The notes below the pieces were generated by a model that was not told the DNA's origin, did not search any database, and was given only the letters and a program-made list of their open reading frames with translations. Source: Candidatus Neomarinimicrobiota bacterium (GTDB lineage Bacteria; Fidelibacterota; JAANXI01). From it: a stretch of DNA of 64,000 nt. The stretch spans positions 186,001 to 250,000 of the forward strand of contig JAIPJS010000001.1 in assembly GCA_021734025.1 (NCBI GenBank). The letters run 5' to 3'. The position numbers and the translations under genes were made by a program. Of the stretch, positions 26,062-36,210 are shown piece by piece (within the stretch, counting starts at the first letter, position 1; the number at the start of each line of letters is the position of its first letter).

Positions 26062-28902
26062 ATGATACAGAGAAACATTTACCTGATTTATAGTCTATTC
26101 TTGATGAGTGTTTTTATTTTTGTGGGGTCCATTAATAATGTACTCATGGCGGGAGAGGGACCACCGACTAGATTCGTTCCTCCAGAGATGGCAGACTATA
26201 CGCCGGATGAGATTGTTGCTTCGCCTCAAGAAAAGTCGGTTTTACCGCTGACGCGTGGGGAGAGGGATATGATGCCTGAATATAAACATGAGATGGACAA
26301 TGTCTTTCAAACGCGCTATGCTACCCGGACGGGGCGGGCGGCAACAAGTTCCGGTGGATGGATTGAGTTCTACCGGTATTATCAGTGGACTGGGAGTGCG
26401 TGGCAGGAGGATACGTATCGTTACCAAATAACTTATAATGCTGAGGGACGGCCAATTGAAAGATTATGGCAGGATTCGACAAACGGGGCGTGGGAGCATA
26501 CCGGGCGGAACCTCTACACCTATGATACTAATGGGTATCAGACTGAATATTTGAGCCAGGACTGGATAAACGGGGCGTGGGAGAATGACTGGCGGAACCT
26601 CTACACCTATGATACTAATGGGTATCAGACTGAATATTTGAGGCAGGACTGGATAAACGGAGCGTGGGAGCATGCCTGGCAGTACCTCTACACCTATGAT
26701 ACTAATGGGTATCGGACTGAATCTCTCGGCCAGGACTGGATAAACGGAGCGTGGGAGCATGCCTGGCGGAACCTCTACACCTATGATACTAATGGGTATC
26801 GGACTGAATCTCTCGGCCAGGACTGGATAAACGGGGCGTGGGAGCATACCTGGCGGAACCTCTACACCTATGATACTAATGGGTATCGGACTGAATCTCT
26901 CGGCCAGGACTGGATAAACGGGGCGTGGGAGCATACCTGGCAGTACCTCTACACCTATGATACTAATGGGTATCAAACTGAATATTTGAGGCAGGACTGG
27001 ATAAACGGGGCGTGGGAGCATGCCTGGCAGTACCTCTACACCTATGATACTAATGGGTATCAGACTGAATATTTGAGGCAGGACTGGATAAACGGGGCGT
27101 GGGAGCATGCCTGGCAGTACCTCTACACCTATGATACTAATGGGTATCGGACTGAATCTCTCAACCAGGACTGGATAAACGGGGCGTGGGAGAATGACTG
27201 GCGGAACCTCTACACCTATGATACTAATGGGTATCAGACTGAATATTTGAGCCAGGACTGGATAAACGGGGCGTGGGAGAATGACTGGCGGATAGTGATC
27301 ATTTATGAATTTTTCGGATTAACAGGAGAGTTCACAGCAACGCCAGTAAAAGGAAAGGAGCCGCTTATTGTCAACTTTACGGATGAATCTACAACTCCGG
27401 AGAGCTCGGGGCTAGTAAGTTGGCAATGGGATTTTCAGAACGACGGGACGGTTGATGCGACAATCCAGAATCCGTCATACACTTACACCAGAGCATCGAA
27501 CTATGATGTAAGGTTGGTGGTCAGTGATGGCGTAGACACGGCCACGGTTGTGAAACAGAATTATATTACAGTGTATCCGGATACCGCCATCCACATAGTT
27601 TTAACTATCCCTGATATTGTAGCTCTGGCAAGAGATACAGTAAGTATCCCCGTGTTCACAAAATTCCCAACAGACTCCTCCTATACCTCGGCAGAATTAG
27701 GCATTCATGGATATGAATCGGGTTTAGTCTTTTCTGGGATTGACACATCAAATACCCTTACTGGAAAGGCTGGGTGGGCATTCACTGTTAACGAAACGGA
27801 TAGTCTTCTGCTGAATTGGTCAGCCGGAGCTAACACCATCAGTGATAGTGGTGTATTTGTGAATCTAGTATTCGAGGTTACCGGCGCCCCCGGGACATAT
27901 GCACCAATCATCGTCGAGTCTGCAACCTTTGATACAGGTAAAGAGTTAGTCACAATTACCAATGGCGGAGTTCACATCGAGGCATCCTATGTGTATGGAG
28001 ATGTGGATGGGAATGGCCGAATTCAGGCGTATGACGCCTCACTCATTCTCCAACACGTAGCCGGGATGATTACCTTGACGGCCGGTGATTCCATAGCAGC
28101 CGATGTGACGCTGGATGGCAGTCTCTCAGCGTTCGATGCCTCCATCCTGCTCCAATATGGCGTCGGCTTAGTTGATTCCCTGCCGTACGATACGACGGAC
28201 CAGTCGGTGGTGGCTTCCGGACAGATTGCGATGAGCGATCAACCCATGACACCAGGGAGTGCCATCTCTCTTCCGCTCACCATGGAAAATGGCGCCAATC
28301 TGCTTGGCTTGGAATCCACAGTTGAGTATAATCCAAATCATCTGGAGTATGCCGGCGTCCGATGGGCCGACGAGTTTAACGGGACCCTCCGTCAGATCCA
28401 CGAGAAAAATGGGCGACTTGTCATGACAGCTGCAGGCACGCAAACCTTAGCAGCCACCGGGGAGATTGCCCGGCTTCAGTTTCACGTGCATGAGAACCTG
28501 CGTGTAAACGAAAGTAAGGTGACTCTGAAACGACTCCGCCTTAATGAAAATCCGGTACAGACCGATGTGACGACGGCGACGCTCTCAAGTACTACCGGGA
28601 TTGGCGATGACTCTGCAATCCCTGATACCTATGTCCTACACCAAAACCATCCCAACCCGTTCAATCCGACCACAACAATCCGCTACGGATTACCGGAAGG
28701 TGCACACGTCACTCTTACAGTCTATGATCTAATGGGACGGCCAGTTGCCGTGTTAGCAAATGGCCAGCAACAAACAGGGTGGTATACTGTGCACTGGGAT
28801 GGGCACAGCCAGACCGGACAGCCGGTCAGTACAGGCGTCTATTTTTATCGGATTGAGACGCTGGATTTTAAGGCTATAAGGAAAATGGTGTATATGAAAT
28901 AA
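26062..28902 (+). CDS. T9SS-secreted repeat protein with PKD, cohesin-dockerin-cohesin chassis
   Basis: This 946-residue protein starts with an ATG preceded by AAGGAGACAGG. A signal peptide (about 1-30) leads to ten W-x-x-G-A-W-E units, nine of them full 29-residue repeats (Y-T-Y-D-T-N-G-Y). A PKD domain follows at about 423-508, a cohesin-like domain at about 509-635, and a type I dockerin at about 640-710 (G-D-V-D-G-N-G-R-I-Q-A-Y-D, then D-V-T-L-D-G-S-L-S-A-F-D). A second cohesin-like domain and the sorting domain complete it. Dockerin and cohesin usually bind each other, so intra- or intermolecular assembly is possible. The repeats are nearly identical in DNA. They probably form a surface adhesin-like stalk, although ligand binding is unknown. 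Confidence 0.9.
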   Translation: MIQRNIYLIYSLFLMSVFIFVGSINNVLMAGEGPPTRFVPPEMADYTPDEIVASPQEKSVLPLTRGERDMMPEYKHEMDNVFQTRYATRTGRAATSSGGWIEFYRYYQWTGSAWQEDTYRYQITYNAEGRPIERLWQDSTNGAWEHTGRNLYTYDTNGYQTEYLSQDWINGAWENDWRNLYTYDTNGYQTEYLRQDWINGAWEHAWQYLYTYDTNGYRTESLGQDWINGAWEHAWRNLYTYDTNGYRTESLGQDWINGAWEHTWRNLYTYDTNGYRTESLGQDWINGAWEHTWQYLYTYDTNGYQTEYLRQDWINGAWEHAWQYLYTYDTNGYQTEYLRQDWINGAWEHAWQYLYTYDTNGYRTESLNQDWINGAWENDWRNLYTYDTNGYQTEYLSQDWINGAWENDWRIVIIYEFFGLTGEFTATPVKGKEPLIVNFTDESTTPESSGLVSWQWDFQNDGTVDATIQNPSYTYTRASNYDVRLVVSDGVDTATVVKQNYITVYPDTAIHIVLTIPDIVALARDTVSIPVFTKFPTDSSYTSAELGIHGYESGLVFSGIDTSNTLTGKAGWAFTVNETDSLLLNWSAGANTISDSGVFVNLVFEVTGAPGTYAPIIVESATFDTGKELVTITNGGVHIEASYVYGDVDGNGRIQAYDASLILQHVAGMITLTAGDSIAADVTLDGSLSAFDASILLQYGVGLVDSLPYDTTDQSVVASGQIAMSDQPMTPGSAISLPLTMENGANLLGLESTVEYNPNHLEYAGVRWADEFNGTLRQIHEKNGRLVMTAAGTQTLAATGEIARLQFHVHENLRVNESKVTLKRLRLNENPVQTDVTTATLSSTTGIGDDSAIPDTYVLHQNHPNPFNPTTTIRYGLPEGAHVTLTVYDLMGRPVAVLANGQQQTGWYTVHWDGHSQTGQPVSTGVYFYRIETLDFKAIRKMVYMK
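26464..27300 (+). repeat. Nine tandem 87-bp coding repeats plus a partial unit
   Basis: ACTGGATAAA recurs every 87 bp (for example 26561 and 26648). Each unit encodes 29 residues: D-W-I-N-G-A-W-E then W-R/Q-N/Y-L-Y-T-Y-D-T-N-G-Y. Variation is limited to a few shuffled alleles (E-H-A, E-H-T, E-N-D; S-L-G-Q, Y-L-R-Q, Y-L-S-Q), indicating recent duplication or conversion. Confidence 0.95.
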
Positions 28903-29191
28903 ATGAATACCGCTGTGTGATGGTGAATTCATCAGAAAATTGGCCGATGGGAATAAGGGCTTCAATGTATTTGAATGTAAGCTTGAATAGAACGGCCCTT
29001 GATGAAATTTTCATCGCATCAATCAGTCTGGGTAAAAAATAATAGAGTATAAAATTCACCGCTTTGAATAAGGGTATGTTTAACAATATTGAGGAGGACA
29101 CGCATACTTAAGAACATATTAGTTTTTACCCCTTTTATTTTGGTGAACGATAATTCTTCCAAGGCAATAATCGACAGAGGAGGAAAGTAAT

Positions 29192-32100
29192 ATGCAAAAA
29201 ACTACCTTAGCAATGATACCAATCGGCCTTTTGCTTTTTTTGACAATGGCCGTTCAAGCCAGTCCGAAAGAGAAGACCCTCTCCGTTGGTAAGGCTGACC
29301 AATACCGTGTTTTAACCCCGGCCCAGAGGGACATTTCTGTGCAACAATTCAATCAGGAAAAAAAGGGAAACGGTTTGGAATTTGTACACTTCAAGGCACC
29401 ACAGAAATCGAATGATCCGGAGCTTCGGAGTTCTAGTTCCGCGTCCACGCTGTGGACGTTAGACCATACCGATGGAGTGGCAGAATACTACCTCGGATCT
29501 AGTGGCGCCGCCGGAGACACCTTCGCGATTGTTTTTGCGCCGTCCGCGCCGTGCTCAGTCAAATTTGTCGAAACGTCTTGGTATACAGCCGGGAATTATA
29601 CCGCGTTTGCTGCAAAATACTCGGAAGAGGCAAAGGCAATTTCTCCCGATGGTGAAGCAGGAACCATCCCCCGCGGCAGTTTTGACGGATCACCTATCGG
29701 TGATCTCCTGGCACCCTATACTCCTGGTTCCGTATCTGATTATGGTATGTATCAGCGAATGCCGGATGATATCGGGGGGTTCCAGGTTGGGAGTGAAACC
29801 GAGCTTACCGCCGAACCGTTCCTAATTGGCTTTGTCAAAGGTGGTGAACAGCCGCATCCGCTGGCTGATGGCGACCAGGCTCCAATCACTTATACGTGGT
29901 TCGGCGGTCCCTGGACAGGCGGACAGTGGGGCAGGTATTCCGATGCTGTCGATATCAACATGGCAGTGTATGTCACCTATCCCTGGGGCGCTCCGATCGC
30001 ATTTAGCGTGGATCAGCTTCCCAATACATACAACACATCCGGTCCGTTTACTGTGCGGTTCAGATTGCTTGACGATGATGATAACGGGACCGCAATCTCA
30101 AGCGATGATAACATTACCCTTTATGCATCGGATAGCATAAGCACCATTAGTGTGCCCTTTTCAGCATTTACCGCGAACGATGTTGAGTCCAACGGTAACG
30201 GCTGGTACACTGCGGAAATCACCGGCTTACCCTTTACAGTAGGAGATGAAATCTCTTACTGGCTCGAAGCGACTGATAATCAGGGTTATACATCAGAGAG
30301 TAAAGTTCGCTCATTTACTGTGAAACAACCCGAACATCCGAATGCCGATCTACTCGTGATCATGGATGGTGGGGCAGACCGTGCTGCTCCATATCTTCAT
30401 GCGCTGGATGAAAACGGCCTCGTGTATGATACCTGGAATGCCGATCTGGGCGCTGAAAACGGTATCGATGCATCTGTTATCAATTATGGATGGAATAACA
30501 TCATTCTTTTTGGCTGGGGTGCCTCTACCATCCCTGCCACAGATGAAGAAGATCCCGGGTATGCCACATTCCTGGATAACAGCGGCAATTTATTTTTTTC
30601 CGATATGGATTATTTTTATGCGCATGGTCTCCCAGCAACCGGTACATTTCAGCCAGGCGACTTTGCCTACGATTATTTTAGTCTCGGAGACTACACGAAT
30701 GATCCGGTAGACGCAAGCAATGATCCAATTGGTGACAGTCTTTTTACCGGTCTTGCTGGTGTGGCTTCCAGTATTAGCGAATATAGCCTCGAGGGGGGAT
30801 TAGGCATCTGGGATCTCGTGGGTAGCAACTGGAGTGACTATGTGAGTGCCAGTCAGGGTGCAACTGAATTATTTGTTGGACTAAATGACGGTGAAAACTA
30901 CGGAGTACAAACTACAACAGATGGTGGTGGAACGACGATATACCTGTCCTTCACGGCTGGCGCGGCAGTCGATACAACTGTAGACGGAGAGGTCGTCCCC
31001 AAAGATGAGTTTACAGCACTGATGAATGCGGTGTTGGATGAATTCGATTTAGATTCAACCTCAGTAATGCCAATAATCAAACTAACTGTCGATTCCGTTG
31101 ACACCGCACCAGGGGATGTAGTAAGCGTGCCCATCTATGTTGATTTTCCCACGGATTCCTCCTACCAGTCCGCAGAAGTAAGTTTGACCGGATACCAATC
31201 CGGACTGGTATTTTCCGGCATAGACACGAGTAACACACTCCCTGGTGAAGCCGGATGGTCCTTTGTGGCAAACGAGAATGATGGGTTGTTTATTAGCTGG
31301 TCAGCAGGCACTGAACCTATAAGTGGAAGTGGAGTGCTGGCTCGCCTGGAATTTAATGTGACTGGCGAATCAGAAACCTTTATTCCTGTTTCGGTAGAAT
31401 CGGCCGTCTTTGATACAGGTAAGGATTCTGTCGTCACTGAAGACGGAGGAGTTTGGATTAATGCGCCGTTTGCCTACGGCGATGTGGACGGCAATGGGCA
31501 GATTCAGGCATACGATGCGTCACTTATCCTGCAGCATCTCGCAGAAATGATCACCCTAACTGGCGAAGATTCCGTTGCGGCTGATCTTACGCTTGATCAG
31601 TCCATCTCCAGTCTGGACGCTTCGTTGCTGATGCAATATGGTGTCGGATTGATAGACTCCTTGCCGTATGACACGACGGAAGGCCAATTGCTGGCAAGTG
31701 GTGATCTTCAGTTAACGGATCAGAGCATTGAACCTGGGATAACGCTCTCAATTCCTCTGTCGATTAACGATACAGATAATCTCTTTGGTATCAAGGGCGT
31801 CTTCGAATACAATCCTGCTCATCTGGAATTTACAGGAGTCGAGTGGTCAGGGTTAGCTGATGGAGCAATATCCCAGGTACAGGAAGAGAACGGAACAATC
31901 ATTGTTGCGATGGCGAAGGTCGAAGCTCTTGATCAATCCGGAACTCTCGCCCGGCTCCGGTTTCAGGTGCGAGAAGATTTCAATGGCGGTGAGAGTAGTG
32001 TCACGCTGTCGAAGCTGCACCTCAACGAAAATCCGGTGCAGACCAATGTTTCGACGGCTACGTTAACTACATCCACCGGTATCGACCGGGCCGGAAATAT

Positions 32101-32383
32101 CCCGGATACCTATACGCTCCGGCAAAATCACCCCAATCCATTTAACCCCACGACAACCATCCGTTACGGCTTACCGGAGGCAGCACAAGTAATGCTGACG
32201 GTCTATGATCTCATGGGACGGAAGGTCACCACACTGGCTGATATGGAACAGCAGGCAGGATGGTACACGGTACACTGGGATGGTACCAATGAGGAGGGAC
32301 AGTCTGTGAGTGCGGGTATGTATTTGTATCGGTTCGAAACACCTGCCTACCAGGCAATGCAGAAGATGATCTATCTGAAATAA
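29192..32383 (+). CDS. T9SS-secreted cohesin-dockerin-cohesin protein with unknown front end
   Basis: This 1063-residue protein has GAGGAAAG before its ATG and a signal peptide ending V-Q-A-S. The first 620 residues hold an Ig-like choice-of-anchor segment (W-T-L-D-H-T-D-G), an aromatic-rich module (Y-T-W-F-G-G-P-W-T-G-G-Q-W), a beta-sandwich and an unidentified alpha/beta module (L-L-V-I-M-D-G-G-A-D-R). The shared chassis follows: cohesin-like at about 628-755, dockerin at 758-830 (G-D-V-D-G-N-G-Q-I-Q-A-Y-D), a second cohesin-like domain and the sorting domain. No protease or glycosidase motif is evident in the front end. It probably lies at the cell surface. Confidence 0.88.
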   Translation: MQKTTLAMIPIGLLLFLTMAVQASPKEKTLSVGKADQYRVLTPAQRDISVQQFNQEKKGNGLEFVHFKAPQKSNDPELRSSSSASTLWTLDHTDGVAEYYLGSSGAAGDTFAIVFAPSAPCSVKFVETSWYTAGNYTAFAAKYSEEAKAISPDGEAGTIPRGSFDGSPIGDLLAPYTPGSVSDYGMYQRMPDDIGGFQVGSETELTAEPFLIGFVKGGEQPHPLADGDQAPITYTWFGGPWTGGQWGRYSDAVDINMAVYVTYPWGAPIAFSVDQLPNTYNTSGPFTVRFRLLDDDDNGTAISSDDNITLYASDSISTISVPFSAFTANDVESNGNGWYTAEITGLPFTVGDEISYWLEATDNQGYTSESKVRSFTVKQPEHPNADLLVIMDGGADRAAPYLHALDENGLVYDTWNADLGAENGIDASVINYGWNNIILFGWGASTIPATDEEDPGYATFLDNSGNLFFSDMDYFYAHGLPATGTFQPGDFAYDYFSLGDYTNDPVDASNDPIGDSLFTGLAGVASSISEYSLEGGLGIWDLVGSNWSDYVSASQGATELFVGLNDGENYGVQTTTDGGGTTIYLSFTAGAAVDTTVDGEVVPKDEFTALMNAVLDEFDLDSTSVMPIIKLTVDSVDTAPGDVVSVPIYVDFPTDSSYQSAEVSLTGYQSGLVFSGIDTSNTLPGEAGWSFVANENDGLFISWSAGTEPISGSGVLARLEFNVTGESETFIPVSVESAVFDTGKDSVVTEDGGVWINAPFAYGDVDGNGQIQAYDASLILQHLAEMITLTGEDSVAADLTLDQSISSLDASLLMQYGVGLIDSLPYDTTEGQLLASGDLQLTDQSIEPGITLSIPLSINDTDNLFGIKGVFEYNPAHLEFTGVEWSGLADGAISQVQEENGTIIVAMAKVEALDQSGTLARLRFQVREDFNGGESSVTLSKLHLNENPVQTNVSTATLTTSTGIDRAGNIPDTYTLRQNHPNPFNPTTTIRYGLPEAAQVMLTVYDLMGRKVTTLADMEQQAGWYTVHWDGTNEEGQSVSAGMYLYRFETPAYQAMQKMIYLK

Positions 32384-32428
32384 TACTTCTGTCATTCAGA
32401 TAAATCAGCATCAGTGAACCAGTAGAAG

Positions 32429-32467
32429 CCGGTCTCCATTCGCTCTTGTGCCGTGCATGGAGACCGG
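32429..32467 (+). terminator. Perfect 11-bp hairpin between two secreted-protein genes
   Basis: CCGGTCTCCAT (32429-32439) pairs perfectly with ATGGAGACCGG (32457-32467) across a 17-nt loop. It lies 46 bp after a stop. No T-run follows, so termination is plausible but not certain. Confidence 0.45.
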
Positions 32468-32547
32468 GATTTACCACAAATGAAATTTTTTCAAGGAATC
32501 AATTGCAACGCCATAATCCCTGGTAAAATCCAGGAGTGGAGTCCATT

Positions 32548-35500
32548 ATGAATAGTAAATCACTCGTCAAATACTTCGCAATGGTATTGCTGGCAACTCT
32601 CTTTCTTCAGGTTATTTCAGAAGAATTGTTTGCTCAAAAAGCAAGGGTTGTTGGACAAAGTCCTCAAGAAAATCGGCAAACCTTGCAGGACATGGCAGAT
32701 GAGTTTGAACGCACGGCTACTGCAAAGAAACAGGAAGCGCTTGCGAAAGCGAATCGGAGAGGATGGCCAATTCGCGTTGAGACCAAAGACGGGCGAGTGT
32801 TTGAATTACAGAAACTTGCACCGAACGGAATGCCCCTCTACTACACAACGACCAATATCGATGCGGCGGCGACGGTTTCCACAAATACTCTTTGGCCAGG
32901 TGGGAGCACCGGATTTGGGCTGACAGGATCGGGAATGGTTCTCGGGGAGTGGGATGGTGGAGCAGTCCGAGCGATGCACCAAGAGCTCACCGGACGGGTC
33001 ACTCAGGTCGATGGCGCTACTTCGCTGAGTGACCACGCCACCCATGTCGCTGGTACACTCATTGGCAGTGGCGTCATCAACGCAGCAAAGGGTATGGCAT
33101 ACGAAGCCGGGTTGGATGCCTATGACTGGGACAATGATGACGCCGAAATGAGCACTGCTGCCGGTAGTGGGTTACTAATTTCGAACCATTCCTACAGTTT
33201 TATCTCCGGCTGGTACTGGAATTATTTCGATGATGACCGGTGGGTCTGGTTTGGGGTTCCCGCCATCAGTGAATCAGAGGATTATAGCTTTGGTCGGTAT
33301 GATGCCCAGGCGAGTACCTGGGATGCGATCGCATATAATGCCCCGAACTATTTAATTGTGAAGTCCGCAGGCAACGATCGGAATTATGGCCCAACCACTG
33401 CCGTAGAACATTGGGCATGGATTAACGACGAGTGGACTTTAACTACAACTCAGCGACCACAAGATGGACCGTTTGATTGTATTTCAGGCGGAGCAGGAAG
33501 TGCAAAAAATGGACTTACAGTTGGCGCTATCGAAGATATAACAAGTGGATATGCCCAACCCACAGATGTCGTCATGACCTCCTTTAGTTCCTGGGGGCCG
33601 GTGGATGATGGACGGATTAAACCGGATATCGTGGCGAATGGCTATGACCTGTATTCCTCTGTGAGCACGGGCGATGCCGATTATGACAATTATTCCGGAA
33701 CCTCGATGGCATCTCCTAATACCGCGGGATCCTTGTTATTGCTTCAGGAACATTTTCAAAATACTCACAATGGTGCTACTATGCGGTCTGCCACGTTGAA
33801 GGGGCTGGTAATCCAGACAGCGGATGAAGCGGGTACCTCTGACGGACCTGATTACAAATACGGCTGGGGTTTGTTGAACGCCCAGACCGCTGCCGAATTT
33901 ATCGAGCAGGATGGTACCACTACTCAAATCCTGGAACGAACACTTGCGGACGGCGGAGTTTATTCTGTGGATGTTCCGGTGAATCCCGGAGAGCCATTGG
34001 TTGTCACCCTTGCCTGGACCGATCCTGCCGGAACGGAAGCTCCGTTTACCCTGGATCCGACAGACAAGGCTTTGGTAAATGATCTCGATCTCCGAATTGA
34101 GAACAGTGCCAATGACACGTATTTCCCGTATATGCTTGATCCGGCGGTTCTGGTAGCCGCTGCAACTACCGGGGACAATATCACGGACAACGTGGAAAAG
34201 ATTTACATCTCCAATCCGGTTGGAGACACCTATACAATCACAGTTGATCATAAAGGGACATTAACCAACGGTTCCCAGCAGTATTCACTGTTAATTAACC
34301 ACGGCGGGCAAGCAGTTGCCACGAACATCAAATGGGAAGAGCGATTTAACACCTCGGTACCACCGGCAGGTTGGAATGTGGTAGATGAAGACGGAAGTGG
34401 AGCAGCATATACATTTTGGCAATCACTTGATTTCGGAGAAGGGGATATTGTACTTCCGGAAGCCGGACAGAGTTTTTGGTATAGCAATTACACAAACGCA
34501 AACAGTATCGGACTTATTGACGAATGGCTCATCAGTCCCCTGATCCCAGAGATCGAAGCGGGAGATAGTCTGTCATTCTGGGCCGGAGCAATCGCCGGGA
34601 ATTACGATGATTCGCTCCGCGTATTCGTCTCAACAACGGGCAACAACGTGACCGACTTTACCCACGAATTGGATTATTTCAGGGTGGGGGGACCAACTGG
34701 AAGTTGGCATGAGTATACCTATGATCTGTCCGACTTTGATGGCAAAGATATTTATGTGGGGGTTAACTATTATATCGAAGGTGGCGGTTCCTCCGGAACA
34801 AATTCGGATAACATCTGGGTTGACCATTTCCGCGTAACGACGGACACGACGACCGTAATCCCGCCGTCCTCCGTCATCCAGGTGGCAGTTGACACGGTAA
34901 CGGCCAATGCCAATGATGCGGTTTCTCTGCCGCTTTCCGTGGTCTTTCCGTCTAATGCTGAATATACCGCAGCCGAGTTTACCTTCACCGGATATCACAA
35001 CGGACTGCAATTCATCGGCATGGATACAAGTAATACAATGGTCGGCGATGTCGAATGGGAATTAATAGTGAATGAGGATGATATTTCATTAATGAGCTGG
35101 GTTGCCGGAGCAGAAGCAGTGAGTGACAGCGGTGTATTTATGCGATTGGAATTTGAGGTCACAGGCGAGATGGATACGTTTGTACCAATAAACATCGAAT
35201 CGGCGGTGTTCGACACCGGCGAAGATTCAATTGTCAGCACCAATGGAGGAGTCTGGATTGAAGAAACATCGTTTGCGTATGGAGATGTGGACGGCAATGG
35301 AGTAATCCAGGCATATGATGCGTCAGTAATCCTGCAGCATGTGGCAGGGATGCTGGCATTGTCTGGAAATGATTCACTGGCAGCCGATCTTACCTTGGAC
35401 CAATCAATTTCCAGCCTGGACGCCTCGATATTACTCCAGTATGGCGTCGGTATCATCGATTCACTTCCGTGTGACACGACAGCAGGACAACTGCTTGCCG

Positions 35501-36186
35501 GCGGCGAACTCCAGTTGACAGATCAGGGCATTGAGCCGGGTGCTGTTGTTTCAGTTCCTGTATCTGTGCAGGAAACAAATAACCTGCTGGGTTTCAAGGC
35601 AGTCTTCGAGTTTAATCCGGATCATCTGGAATTCACAGAAGTCGAGTGGACTGACGTGGCGAATGGAACCATGCATAAAGTACGGGATGAACATGGCAAA
35701 GTGACACTCGCGCTCACGACTACCGAAGCAATTGCAGATGTCGGTGTACTCGCCCATCTCCGGTTCCATGTACAGGAAGATTTCAATGCCGGTGAAAGTA
35801 CAGTCACTTTAGCCAAACTGCGTCTAAATGAAAACCCGGTGCAGACTGATGTATCAACTGCCACTCTCAGTACACCGACCAGCATCGACCGGGACGGGAA
35901 TATCCCGGATACCTATACACTCCAGCAAAATCACCCGAATCCGTTTAATCCCACGACTACAATCAGATACGGGTTGCCGGAAGCATCCTACGTTACACTT
36001 ACCGTCTATGATCTGATGGGACGGCAGGTTGCTGTGTTAGCAAGGGGCCAGCAACAAGCAGGATGGTATACTGTACAGTGGGATGGTCTGGGGCAGGACG
36101 GTGTATCGGTGAGTACAGGCGTTTATTTTTATCGAATCGAAACGCTGAATTTTCAGTCAAAACAAAAGATGGTTTTCATGAAATAA
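32548..36186 (+). CDS. T9SS-secreted subtilisin-like (S8) protease with cohesin-dockerin-cohesin chassis
   Basis: The ATG at 32548 (GGAG 6 nt upstream) gives 1212 residues and a signal peptide ending L-F-A-Q-K. The S8 triad is D136 in L-G-E-W-D-G-G, H163 in D-H-A-T-H-V-A-G and S386 in S-G-T-S-M-A-S-P. An asparagine in S-A-G-N-D probably forms the oxyanion hole. A cleaved-adhesin/choice-of-anchor J sandwich (about 595-770: W-N-V-V-D-E-D-G, D-E-W-L-I-S-P) follows. Then come the cohesin-like domain, dockerin (about 910-980), second cohesin-like domain and sorting domain. The protease is probably exported and surface-anchored. All three catalytic residues are present, so it should be active. Confidence 0.93.
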   Translation: MNSKSLVKYFAMVLLATLFLQVISEELFAQKARVVGQSPQENRQTLQDMADEFERTATAKKQEALAKANRRGWPIRVETKDGRVFELQKLAPNGMPLYYTTTNIDAAATVSTNTLWPGGSTGFGLTGSGMVLGEWDGGAVRAMHQELTGRVTQVDGATSLSDHATHVAGTLIGSGVINAAKGMAYEAGLDAYDWDNDDAEMSTAAGSGLLISNHSYSFISGWYWNYFDDDRWVWFGVPAISESEDYSFGRYDAQASTWDAIAYNAPNYLIVKSAGNDRNYGPTTAVEHWAWINDEWTLTTTQRPQDGPFDCISGGAGSAKNGLTVGAIEDITSGYAQPTDVVMTSFSSWGPVDDGRIKPDIVANGYDLYSSVSTGDADYDNYSGTSMASPNTAGSLLLLQEHFQNTHNGATMRSATLKGLVIQTADEAGTSDGPDYKYGWGLLNAQTAAEFIEQDGTTTQILERTLADGGVYSVDVPVNPGEPLVVTLAWTDPAGTEAPFTLDPTDKALVNDLDLRIENSANDTYFPYMLDPAVLVAAATTGDNITDNVEKIYISNPVGDTYTITVDHKGTLTNGSQQYSLLINHGGQAVATNIKWEERFNTSVPPAGWNVVDEDGSGAAYTFWQSLDFGEGDIVLPEAGQSFWYSNYTNANSIGLIDEWLISPLIPEIEAGDSLSFWAGAIAGNYDDSLRVFVSTTGNNVTDFTHELDYFRVGGPTGSWHEYTYDLSDFDGKDIYVGVNYYIEGGGSSGTNSDNIWVDHFRVTTDTTTVIPPSSVIQVAVDTVTANANDAVSLPLSVVFPSNAEYTAAEFTFTGYHNGLQFIGMDTSNTMVGDVEWELIVNEDDISLMSWVAGAEAVSDSGVFMRLEFEVTGEMDTFVPINIESAVFDTGEDSIVSTNGGVWIEETSFAYGDVDGNGVIQAYDASVILQHVAGMLALSGNDSLAADLTLDQSISSLDASILLQYGVGIIDSLPCDTTAGQLLAGGELQLTDQGIEPGAVVSVPVSVQETNNLLGFKAVFEFNPDHLEFTEVEWTDVANGTMHKVRDEHGKVTLALTTTEAIADVGVLAHLRFHVQEDFNAGESTVTLAKLRLNENPVQTDVSTATLSTPTSIDRDGNIPDTYTLQQNHPNPFNPTTTIRYGLPEASYVTLTVYDLMGRQVAVLARGQQQAGWYTVQWDGLGQDGVSVSTGVYFYRIETLNFQSKQKMVFMK

Positions 36187-36210
36187 TGGTTTAAATGGTT
36201 TGCATTAACG

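Noticed and set aside
26464-27108. A 214-codon minus-strand open frame of repeated P-R-P-V-Y-P-V-L units
   Set aside because: It is the antisense shadow of the 87-bp coding repeats. It stays open only because the repeat unit is a multiple of three.
28874-29101. 75-codon minus-strand frame with helical-looking sequence
   Set aside because: It overlaps the end of a secreted-protein gene, has no ribosome site and no family is recognised. An old relic cannot be excluded.
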